Source: Stomoxys calcitrans
Taxonomy: Eukaryota > Arthropoda > Insecta > Diptera > Muscidae
Assembly: GCF_963082655.1 (NCBI RefSeq)
Contig: NC_081552.1
Span: 186,170,571-186,234,570 of the forward strand
DNA length: 64,000 nucleotides
Direction: 5' to 3'
Part shown: positions 33,573 to 43,774 of the stretch, one piece after another
Numbering within the stretch: position 1 is the first letter of the stretch
Layout: every line of letters starts with the position of its first letter
Notes under the pieces: generated by a model
Seen by the model: only the letters and a program-made list of their open reading frames with translations
Told to the model about the DNA's origin: nothing
Database searches by the model: none
Position numbers and translations under genes: made by a program

Positions 33573-34718
33573 AACAAGTAAAAAGGCGTTAAGTTCGGCC
33601 GGGCCGAACTTTGGATACCCATCACCTCGGGAATATATGTAAACCACCTTTCATCAAAATTCGGTGGAAATTTCATACCTTATGTCCCATATCAGTTATA
33701 TCAAAATATGTTCCGATTTGGACCAAATACTTAAAGTACACTAGCTATATCTAAAAATAAACCGATCTGAACCATATACGACACGGATGTCGAAAAGCCT
33801 AACATAAGTCACTGTGTTAAATTTCAGTGAAAATGGATTATAAATGCGCCTATTATGGGGCCAAGACCTTAAATCGCGATATCGGTCTATATGGCAGCTA
33901 TATTCAAATCTCTACCGATCTGGGCAAAATTGAAGAAGGACTTCGAAGAGCCTAACCAAACTTACTGTCTCAAATTTCAGCGACATCGGACAATAAATGC
34001 GTCTTTTATGGCCCCAAAACCTAAAACGTAGATATCGGTCAATATGGCAGCTATATCCAAATCTGAACCGATCTGTGCGATATTGCAGAAGTATGTCAAG
34101 GGGTTTAACTTAACTCACTGTCCCAAATTTTGGCGACATCAGATAATATATAAGCATTTTATGGGCCCAAAACCATAAATCAAGAAATCGGTCTATATGG
34201 CAGCTATATCCAAATCTAAACCGATCTGGGCCAAATTGGCGAAGGATTTCGAAAGGCATAACACAACTCACTGTCCCAAATTTCAGCAAGATCGGATAAT
34301 AAATGTGGCTTTTATGGAACTTAGACCCTAAATCGGATGATCGGTCTATAGGGCAGCTATATCCAAATCTGGACCGATCTGAGCCAAATTGACGGAGGAT
34401 GTCGAAGGGCCTAACACAACTGACTGTCCCGAATTTCAGCGAAATCGGATAATAAATGTGGCTTTTATGGGACTTAGACCCTAAATCGGATGATCGGTCT
34501 ATATGGCAGCTATATCCAAATCTGGACCGATCTGAGCCAAATTCGCGGAGGATGTCGAAGGGCCCAACACAACTGACTGTTCCAAATTTCAGCAAAATCG
34601 GATAATAAATGTGGCTTTTATGGGCCTAAGACCCTAAATCGGCCGATCGGTCTATATGGGGGCTATATCAAGATATAGTCCGATATAGCCCATTTTCGAA
34701 CTTGACCTGCTTATGGAC
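33573..34718 (-). mobile_element. HINE-B5, first unit of a tandem array
   Basis: Left end 'aacaagtaaaaaggcgttaa' with hairpin TTCGGCCGGGCCGAA, about seven core units, ending at 'acctgcttatggac' directly before the next left end. The 5' third (microsatellite, 'tatatatactttatagg' block and stem-loop) is missing. Shares variants with HINE-B1 (13528). Confidence 0.82.
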
Positions 34719-35711
34719 AACAAGTAAAAAGGCGTTAAGTTCGGCCGGGCCGAACTTTGGATACCCACCACCTCGAGAATATATGTAAACCACCTTTCAT
34801 CAAAATTCGGTGGAAATTTCACACCTTATGTCCCATAGCAGTTATATCAAAATATGTTCCGATTTGGACCAAATACTAAAAGTACACTAGCTATATCTAA
34901 AAATAAACCGATCTGAACCATATACGACACGGATGTTGAAAAGCCTAACATAAGTCACTGTGTCAAATTTCAGTGAAATCGGATTATAAATGCGCCTTTT
35001 ATGGGGCCAAGACCTTAAATCGCGATATCGGTCTATATGGCAGCTATATTCAAATCTCTTCCAATCTGGGCAAAATTGAAGAAGGACTTCGAAGAGCCTA
35101 ACCAAACTCACTGTCTCAAATTTCAGCGACATCGGACAATAAATGCGTCTTTTATGGCGCCAAAACCTAAAACGTAGATATCGGTCAATATGGCAGCTAT
35201 ATCCAAATCTGAACCGATCTGTGCGATATTGCAGAAGTATGTCAAGGGGTTTAACTTAACTCACTGTCCCAAATTTTGGCGACATCGGATAATATATAAG
35301 CATTTTATGGGCCCAAAACCATAAATCCAGAAATCGGTCTATATGGCAGCTATATCCAAATCTGAACCGATCTGGGCCAAATTGAAGAAAGATGTCGAAA
35401 GGCATAACACAACTCACTGTCCCAAATTGCAGCAAGATCGGATAACAAATGTGGCTTTTATGGGACTTAGACCCTAAATCGGATGATCGGTCTATATGGC
35501 AGCTATATCCAAATCTGGACCGATCTGAGCCAAATTGACGGAGGATGTCGAAGGGTCTAACGCAACTCACTGTCCCAAATTTCAGCGAAAACGGATAATA
35601 AATGTGACTTTTATGGGACTTAGACCCTAAATCGGATGATCGGTCTATATGGGGGCTATATCAAGATATAGTCCGATATAGCCCATTTTCGAACTTGACC
35701 TGCTTATGGAC
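34719..35711 (-). mobile_element. HINE-B6, second unit of the array
   Basis: Same left end and the same truncation point as HINE-B5 ('acctgcttatggac' before 'aacaagtaaaaagg'), with about six core units. The unit is 993 bp against 1,146 bp for B5; the difference is one core unit (about 153 bp). Confidence 0.82.
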
Positions 35712-37068
35712 AACAAGTAAAAAGGCGTTAAGTTCGGCCGGGCCGAACTTTGGATACCCACCACCTCGGGAATATATGTAAACCACCTTTCATCAAAATT
35801 CGGTGGAAATTTCATACCTTATGTCCCATAGCAGTTATATCAAAATATGTTCCGATTTGGACCAAATACTAAAAGTACACTAGCTATATCTAAAAATAAA
35901 CCGATCTGAACCATATACGACACGGATGTTGAAAAGCCTAACATAAGTCACTGTGTCAAATTTCAGTGAAATCGGATTATAAATGCGCCTTTTATGGGGC
36001 CAAGACCTTAAATCGCGATATCGGTCTATATGGCAGCTATATTCAAATCTCTACCGATCTGGGCAAAATTGAAGAAGGACTTCGAAGAGCCTAACCAAAC
36101 TCACTGTCTCAAATTTCAGCGACATCGGACAATAAATGCGTCTTTTATGGCCCCAAAACCTAAAACGTAGATATCGGTCAATATGGCAGCTATATCCAAA
36201 TCTGGACCGATCTGAGCCAAATTCACAGAGGATGTCGAAAAGCCTAACACAACTCACTGTCCCAAATTTCAGCGAGATCGGATAATAAATGTGGCTTTTA
36301 TGGGACTTAGACCCTAAATCGGATGATCGGTCTATATGGCAGCTATATCCAAATCTGGACCGATCTGAGCCAAATTGAAGAAAGATGTCGAAAGGCATAA
36401 CACAACTCACTGTCCCAAATTTCAGCAAGATCGGATAATAAATGTGGCTTTTATGGGCCTAAGACCCTAAATTGGCATATCGGTCTATATGGCAGCTATA
36501 TCCAAATCTAGACCGATCACGGAGGAAATCGAAAAGCCCAACACAACTCACTGTCCCAATTTTCAGCGAAATCCGATAATAAATGTGGCTTTTATGGGCC
36601 TAAGACCCTAAATTGGCATATCGGTCTATATGGCAGCTATATCCAAATCTAGACCGATCTGAGCCAAATTAACGGAGGATGTCGAAGGGCCAAACACAAC
36701 TCACTGTCGCAAATTTCAGCAAAATCGGATAATAAATGTGGCTTTTATGGGCCTAAGACCTTAAATCGGCCGATCGGTCTATATGGGGGCTATATCAAGA
36801 TATAGTCCGATATAGCCCATCTTCGAACTTAACCTGCTTATAGACAAAAAAAGAATCTGTGCAAAGTTTCAGCTCAATATCTCTATTTTTAAAGACTGTA
36901 GCGTGATTTCAACAGACAGACGGACAGACGGACGGACATGTCTAGATCGTCTTAGATTTTTACGCTGATCAAGAATATATATACTTTATAGGGTCGGAAA
37001 TGGATATTTCGATGTGTTGCAAACGGAATGACAAAATGAATATACCCCCATCCTTCGGTGGTGGGTAT
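35712..37068 (-). mobile_element. HINE-B7, third unit, complete 5' end
   Basis: Full left end, about seven core units, then the parts missing from B5 and B6: 'aaagaatctgtgcaaagttt', a (GACG)n tract (36916-36940), 'aatatatatactttataggg' and the 5' stem-loop 'ccatccttcggtggtggg'. HINE-B8 follows immediately. Confidence 0.85.
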
Positions 37069-38120
37069 AAAAAGGCGTAAAGTTCGGACGGGCCGAACTT
37101 TGGATACCCACCACCTCGGGCATATAATCAAACCACCTTTCATCAAAATCCAGTGAAAATTGAACACCTTATGTCCCATAACAGTTATATCGAAATATAT
37201 TTCGATTTGGACCAAATACTAATAAGTACAAGTCATTGTTCAATTATGTATTGGTTTGCCCAAAAAGTAATTGTGGATTTTTTAAAGAAAGTAAATGCAT
37301 TTTTAATAAATCTTAGAATGAACTTTAATCAAATATACTTTTTTTACACTTTTTTTCTAAAGCAAGCTAAAAGTAGCAGCTGATAACTGACATTAGAAAG
37401 AATGCAATTACAGAGTCACAAGCTTTGAAAAAATTTGTCAACGCCGACTATATGAAAAATCCGCAATTACTTCTTGGGCAACCCAATATAACAAAATATT
37501 GGTCTTTTTAGTAGCTATATCCAAAACTAACCTGATCTGAACCATATACAACGTGGATGTCGAAAAGCCTAACATAAGATAATGTATCAAATTTCAGTTA
37601 AATCGGATAATAAATGCGACTTTTTTGGGACCAAGACTTTAAATCGAGATATCGGTCTATATGGCAGCTATATGCAAATCTTGTTCGATCTAGGCCAAAT
37701 TGCAGAAATATATGAAGGAGCTTAACTATACACTCTGTCCCAAATTTCGGCGACATCGGACAATAAATGCGTTTTTTATGGCCCCAAAACCTAAAACCGT
37801 GAGATCGGTCTATATTGCAGCTTTATCCATATCTGGATTGATCTGTGCCATATTTCAGAAGTATGTCAAGGGGCTTAACTCAACTCGCTGTCCCAAATTT
37901 CGGCGATATCGGACAATAAATGCGCCTTTTATGGGCCCAAAACCTTAAATCGAGAGATCTATCTAATGGCAGCTGTATCCAAATCTGGACCGATCTGGGC
38001 CAAATTGACGAAGGATGTCGAAGGGCCTTACACAACTCTTTTGTTGGCCGAAGACCCTAAATCGGTGGATCGGTCTATATGGGGGCTATATCAAGGTATA
38101 GTCCGATATAGCCCATCTTC
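37069..38120 (-). mobile_element. HINE-B8, fourth unit, with a MITE inside
   Basis: Left end 'aaaaggcgtaaagttcggac', 'tacccaccacctcgggc', about four core units, truncated at 'gatatagcccatcttcc'. It is interrupted at 37251-37486 by a TA-flanked MITE. Older than B5-B7 (hairpin mutated to TTCGGACGGGCCGAA). Confidence 0.8.
37251..37486. mobile_element. 236-bp mariner-type MITE, copy 1
   Basis: Terminal inverted repeats of about 30 bp, starting TTGGTTTGCCCAAAAAGTAA and ending with the complement (…GGGCAACCCAA), flanked by TA on both sides (37249-37250, 37487-37488). It lies in HINE-B8 at a site seen empty in related copies ('caattttgtagaacaaaata' at 28114). A second copy of exactly 236 bp is at 41217-41452. 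TA targeting and the GGTTGCCC ends point to mobilisation by a Tc1/mariner transposase (inference). Non-coding. Confidence 0.9.
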
Positions 38121-38671
38121 CCTAGAACCCACAGTCATATACAACATGACTTGCAATTCCATCAGTGAAACCTTATCGGGGCTTGGTGTTTTAAAGGAGT
38201 CGAAACTTTTTCCGCTCAAAGGATTCTTGACTTAATTTGATAATATCTCGACTGTGTAAGCGGCTTCTTACTCTAAGCAACTTTCTCATCGTCTCATAGC
38301 AACTTTATACAGAGCGTGCAACTTCGTACTTAACCTGTATGTCACGTCTGTTGCCCTAGACAATGTCTATGCCAAAACAGCGCATTCTGTGAGCCCAATT
38401 TCATGATCCCATCTTGCTGTTCTTTCTTCATCACAGTCCAACACATATCACTCGAATTGGCCAGACTTTGTCTTCCTCAGCAACAGACGTACCTTAGTCT
38501 ACTTAGAATTAAAGTTGAGACTTTTAAGTCTAGCCCATCCGTATGCCATCCCTAAAAGTCGTTAGGCCTTTTGCAGAGCTGATCTCGATTCTTCCCCCCT
38601 AGACCTATTTCGCTTTTATCTGTGGAGACAAGCTCAAACTTCTTTTCACATAGGATAGTTTGTAGGGCCTT
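38121..38671. other. Unassigned DNA between opposed HINE-B groups
   Basis: More balanced base composition than its surroundings and no HINE similarity. Reading frames on both strands are broken by stops. It could be an old retrotransposon or host DNA, but I cannot name it. It marks the point where HINE-B copies change orientation. Confidence 0.45.
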
Positions 38672-39480
38672 CTTTTTATACCCACCACTGAAGGACGATC
38701 TAGACATGTCCGTCCGTCTGTCCGTCTGCCTGTCGAAATCACGCTACAGTCGACAAAAATAGAGATATTGAGCTGAAACTTTGCACATATTCTTTTTCTA
38801 CATCGGACTATATCTTGATATAGCCCCCATATAGACCGATCCGCCGATTTAGGGTCTTAGGTCAATAAAAGCCACATTTATTATCCGATTTTGGTGAAAT
38901 TTGGGACAGTGAGTCGTGTTAGTCCCTTCGACATCCTTCGTCAATTTGGCCCTGATCGGATCTGATTTGGATATAGCTGCCATATAGACCGATCCCTCGA
39001 ATTAATGGTGCCATAAAAAGCGCATTTATTGTCCGATGTTGCCGAAGTTTGGGACAGTGAGTTGTGTTTGGCCCTTCGACATCCTTCTTCAATTTATTGT
39101 CCGATGTTGCCAAAATTTGGGTAAGAGAGTTAATTTAAGGCCCTCCACATATATCTGCAATTTGGTCTAGATTGATCAAGATTTGCACAACTATCGATAT
39201 CTCGATTTTAAGTCTTGGCCCCAGAAGGGCGCATTTATAATCCGATTTCACTGAAATCCATGTTGAATATGGCTCAGATTGATTTCTTTTTGGATATAGC
39301 TACTAAAAAGACCAATATTTTGTTACACACAATTGAACAATGACTTGTACTTATTAGTATTTGGTCTAAATCGAATAATTTTTCGATTTAACTGCTATGG
39401 GACATAAGGTATGCAATTTTCACCGAGGTGGTGGGTATCCAAAAATTGGCCCGGCCGAACTTAACGCTTTTTTTACGCTT
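38672..39480 (+). mobile_element. HINE-B9
   Basis: 5' end 'tttttatacccaccactgaa' with an early internal deletion (joins directly to 'gatctagacatgtccgtcc'), about four core units, 'accgaggtggtgggtatcc' and hairpin 'ttggcccggccgaac' with tail 'ttaacgc'. Opposite orientation to B5-B8. Confidence 0.78.
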
Positions 39481-39490
39481 TGTTTCAGTA

Positions 39491-40756
39491 ATTTTTTATA
39501 CCCACCACCGAAGGATGGGGGTATATTCATTTTGTCATTCCGTTTGCAACACATGGAAATATCCATTTCCGACCCTATAAAGTATATATATTCTTGATCA
39601 GCGTAAAAATCTAAGACGATCTAGACATGTCCGTCCGTCTGTCCGTCTGTCTGTTGAAATCACGCTACAGCCTTTAAAAATAGAGATATTGAGCTGAAAC
39701 CACAGATTCTTTTTTTGTCCATAAGCAGGTTAAGTTCGAAGATGGGCTATATCGGACTATATCTTGATATAGCCCCCATATAGACCGATCGGCCGATTTA
39801 GGGTCTTAGGCCCATAAAAGCCACATTTATTATCCGATTTTGCTGAAATTTGGGACAGTGAGTTGTGTTAGGCCCTTCGACATCCTCCGTTAATTTGGCT
39901 CAGATCGGTCCAGATTTGGATATAGCTGCCATATAGACCGATCATCCGAATTAGGGTCTAAGTCCCATAAAAGCCACATTTATTATCCGATTTCGCTGAA
40001 ATTTGGGACAGTGAGTTGTGTTAGGCCCTTCGACATCCTCCGTGAATTTGGCTCAGATCGGTCCAGATTTGGATATAGCTGCCATATAGACCGATATGCC
40101 AATTTAGGGTCTTAGGCCCATAAAAGCCACATTTATTATCCGATATTGCTGAAATTTGGGACAGTGAGTTGTGTTAAGCCCTTCGACATCCTCCGTGAAT
40201 TTGGCTCAGATCGGTCCAGATTTGGATATAGCTGCCATATAGACCGATCATCCGATTTAGGGTCTAAGTTCCATAAAAGCCACATTTATTATCCGATCTT
40301 GCTGAAATTTGGGACAGTGAGTTTTGTTATGCCCTTCGACATCTTTCGCCAATTTGGCCCAGATCGGTTCAGATTTGGATACAGCTGCCATATAGACCGA
40401 TTTCTTGATTTATGGTTTTGGGCCCATAAAATGCTTATATATTATCCGATGTCGCCAAAATTTGGGACAGTGAGTTAAGTTAAACCCCTTGACATACTTC
40501 TGCAATATCGCGCAGATCGGTTCAGATTTGGATATAGCTGCCATATTGACCGATATCTACGTTTTAGGTTTTGGGGCCATAAAAGACGCATTTATTGTCC
40601 GATGTCGCTGAAATTTGAGGCAGTAAGTTTAGTTAGGCTCTTCGAAGTCCTAAGTGAAATTTCCACCGAATTTTGATGAAAGGTGGTTTACATATATTCC
40701 CGAGGTGGTGGGTATCCAAAGTTCGGCCCGGCCGAACTTAACGCCTTTTTATTTGT
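39491..40756 (+). mobile_element. HINE-B10, complete
   Basis: Full 5' end 'ttttttatacccaccaccga', 'cattccgtttgcaacacat', 'aaagtatatatattcttg', a (CCGT)n tract near 39630, core units with 'gatatagctgccatatagac' at about 39919, 40071, 40226, 40375 and 40531 (mean spacing about 153 bp), 'tcccgaggtggtgggtatcc', hairpin TTCGGCCCGGCCGAA and tail 'cttaacgcctttttatttg'. Confidence 0.88.
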
Positions 40757-40894
40757 TGTACTTAAACCAGCAGATTTTCTCTGCTGATGTAATGTTTGCT
40801 AATACAGCAGTATCATGCTTGCTGAAACAACATCTTACCCATATTCAGCAGATAATATCTCTTATTTTATTAAACATTTTTGCTCGTTGAAGTG

Positions 40895-41746
40895 TAGTTA
40901 AGTGTAGCTTCCATGTGTGTGTATGTACGTTCGATTTGGACTAATATTGCAATAAAATGGTCATTTGTTAAGCGATTCACTCGAAATTTGGCAGGAAAGA
41001 TTTTTTTTTTTGATTCTCGACATTTCTGATGAATATCATTAAAATCGTTTTAGATTTAGAAAAAGCTCTCATTTATATATTACGCTCGATTTTTACTTTT
41101 GGAGCCACTGCTAGCAGATTTATATACCAATATTCCCAAAATTTTGCACAAAGCTTTTCGCGAAGACTATCACAATATCTAAAGAGTTTGGGTAAATCGG
41201 TTAAGATTTAGATATATTGGGTTGCCCAAAAAGTAATTGCGGATTTTTTAAAAGAAAGTAAATGCATTTTTAATAAAACTTAGAATGAACTTTTATCAAA
41301 TATACTTTTTTTACACTTTTTTTCTAAAGCAAGCTAAAAGTAACAGCTGATAACTGACAGAAAAAGAATGCAATTACAGAGTCACAAGCTGTGAAAAAAT
41401 TTGTCAACGCCGACAATATGAAAAATCCGCAATTACTTTTTGGGCAACCCAATAGTTCCCATATACATGTTCATCCAACGTGGAATAACTTGCAACCGAT
41501 TGTCACGAAAAGTGGCTTATATAATTCTCTTATGACTGCTGAAAATTTTGTTTAATTTTTATCAAAATCGGATCAGATTTATATCTAGCTTCTATATACA
41601 TACATCGCCCTATTGCCGTAGTTATTACAATTTTGAACACTTTTCCAAAAATAAGATACCATTTGAAAACTTCCACCAATTCGGTTCAGAATGGTGTAGG
41701 CATTACATTGTCGACATTGCCCGACTTTTGTCTTTCCTTACTTGTT
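40895..41746 (+). mobile_element. HINE-C3, 5' truncated, with a MITE inside
   Basis: HINE-C core ('attcactcgaaatttggcag', 'tctagcttctatatacatac') ending in the HINE-C 3' end: 'gtcgacattgcccgactttt', 'gtctttccttacttg'. Interrupted at 41217-41452 by MITE copy 2. Confidence 0.7.
41217..41452. mobile_element. 236-bp mariner-type MITE, copy 2
   Basis: Ends TTGGGTTGCCCAAAAAGTAA and …CTTTTTGGGCAACCCAA are inverted repeats, flanked by TA (41215-41216, 41453-41454). Removing it joins 'gatttagata' to 'gttcccatatac', the normal HINE-C core motif. Same length as copy 1, with few differences. Confidence 0.92.
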
Positions 41747-42126
41747 TTTGATTCATCCTTTACACAGTTAATATGCATTTACTTATAATAAGTACTTCAT
41801 CATATTCGACGGCCTTTGTTAAAAATAATTCCTTTGGGAAATGAAAAGAAAGATAATAATCTTCACAACCTATGGTAACTAAAGGCAACTCGTAATGCTA
41901 TTAAGTAATCACCACTGCACTTGCACTTCTGTTTAAATGCTGTAAAGCTCCGAAGGAAAATTCATTATTTTAATGAGAAATCGCAGCTGAACTTGAAATA
42001 AGTTCAGGTAATTATTAACATTGTTTTACCCATTGTTTAAGGATGGAAATTTCTTTTCGTTTGTAGCCTATCGAGATATAAAGGGAACCTAGCCACAGTA
42101 TGTGTTGTTTAATGATGTTGCATTTT
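41747..42126. other. Unassigned AT-rich DNA
   Basis: No recognised repeat and no convincing frame between HINE-C3 and HINE-C4. Possibly single-copy. Confidence 0.45.
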
Positions 42127-42765
42127 ATACCCTACACCGCCACTGTGGTACACGGCATTATAAGTTTGTGCGTTTGTTTGCAACGCTAGGAAGGAGAAGA
42201 GCTAGACCCATTGATAAATATACCGATCGACTCAGAATCAATTTCTGATTCGATTTAGCCATGTCCGTCAGTGAGTCCGTGTATAATTTTAATCAAAGTG
42301 CAGGTCGTATTTGTTGTCCAATCATCACGCTATTGATAAAAAAATCGGTTCAGATTAAGATATAACTCCCATATATATGTATCCCCGATTTGGACTTGAA
42401 TTGCCGTAGTAACTACAATTTTCAACCATTCCGCACAAAATTTGACACGGACTGTTTTGTTACTGATCCTAATAATCTGCAAGATTTCATCAAAATCGGT
42501 TCCGATTTAGACATAGCTCCCATATACATGTATCGCCCGATTTGCACTTAAATAGCCGTTGTAGCTGCAATTTTCAACCGATCTGCACAAAATTTGGCAC
42601 AAATTGTTTCGTTACTAATCCTAACATATCTGCGAGATTTCATCAAAATCGGTTCAGACTTGGATATAGCTCCAATATGTATGTATCGCCCGATTTACAC
42701 TTATAAGGCTATAATAAACACAATTTGTAATCAGTCTGCACAAAATTTGGCAGGGATATTTTTAT
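42127..42765 (+). mobile_element. HINE-C4, 3' replaced by HINE-B
   Basis: 5' end 'ttttataccctacaccgcc', 'cactgtggtacac', 'agacccattgataaatatac', then three core units ('atagctcccatatacatgta' type). At about 42765 ('ggcagggatatttttatatc') it passes into a HINE-B 5' end without a HINE-C 3' hairpin. Confidence 0.7.
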
Positions 42766-43070
42766 ATCAACCACCGAAGGATGGGGGTATATTAATTTTG
42801 TCATTCCGTTTACAACACATCGAAATATCTATTTCCGTCCATCTACGACCATCTAGACATGTCCGTCCGTCTGTCTGTTAAAATCACGCTATAGTCTCTA
42901 AAAATAAAGATATTAATCTGAAATTTAGCATGGGTTCTTTTTTTTCTCCATAAGCAGGTTAAGTTCGAAGATGGGCTATATCGGACCATATCTTGCTATA
43001 GCCTCCATATAGACCGATCCACCGATTTAGGGCCTTAGGACCATAAGAGCCACATTTATTTTCCGATTTG
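42766..43070 (+). mobile_element. HINE-B11, 5' part
   Basis: 'tatatcaaccaccgaaggatg', 'gtcattccgtttacaacac', a short deletion before 'gaccatctagacatgtccgt', and one core unit with 'tagggccttagg'. It ends at about 43070 in 'ttttccgatttgtatgctg'. Confidence 0.68.
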
Positions 43071-43380
43071 TATGCTGTTGTGCTGTGTGTAGCACCCTGA
43101 ACTATCGATGTAAGACCTAACAAACGCATATATTCCTCAATTGCCCTGTGTCGATCAAGCCGATCAAGATCAAGGTCCGTCCGACAGTCCTTATGTCCGT
43201 CCATCTGTCTGTGGAAATCAGAATTGAGTCTTAATATCTACTTCTCATTCTTATCGATCCATGCCATTGGGGATTGTTAATGGGCAGTTATGGTCTTTAT
43301 CTTAAAGCTCCCGTATAAATTGGTATCCCGATTGTATTGTACTTCTTAAGCTACAGGAGGAGGGAAATTTTATACATATT
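43071..43380 (+). mobile_element. Degenerate HINE-E/A-like fragment
   Basis: 'gtccgtccgacagtcctt', 'gtccgtccatctgtctgtgg', 'ccattggggattgttaatgg' and 'aaagctcccgtataaattgg' recall HINE-E order. Both ends are absent. Confidence 0.45.
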
Positions 43381-43774
43381 CTCTACAATTATATAATCGA
43401 TGCTCGACATGTCAAAAGTCAATTTTGTGTATGATCCTTAGTAACCCACTTCTGCATTAATCTACCTCTACTTCATTGGTTGAAAAGGCCCTAACAGGAA
43501 ATGCTCAATAGAAGTGTGGCAGATTTTTTTCTCTTTTTTGTTAACCAAACGTTTATTCAATTGCCAATATCTGTGCTATTCGGCTTGATTGCGAGGGCAT
43601 GTACCACAAAGTACTTTGCTCATTCAATTATCGTAACATTCATGTAAATGAAATTGGAGTTGTTGGAAAATTTCATTGGACTAGTGCGATTATAGATAAT
43701 ATCACCGCAAATTGGATTTCGATGAAATCTGGGATAAACCAGGCACGGCATTTGGTTACAAACTTAACCAATGT
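43381..43774. other. Unassigned DNA
   Basis: No repeat family seen elsewhere in the window. The frame at 43599-43814 runs into the next HINE-A and is not supported. Confidence 0.42.

Noticed and set aside
38121..38671. Possible non-LTR retrotransposon relic
   Set aside because: Composition is suggestive, but no reverse transcriptase, endonuclease or RNase H motif could be read on either strand, so it is left unassigned.
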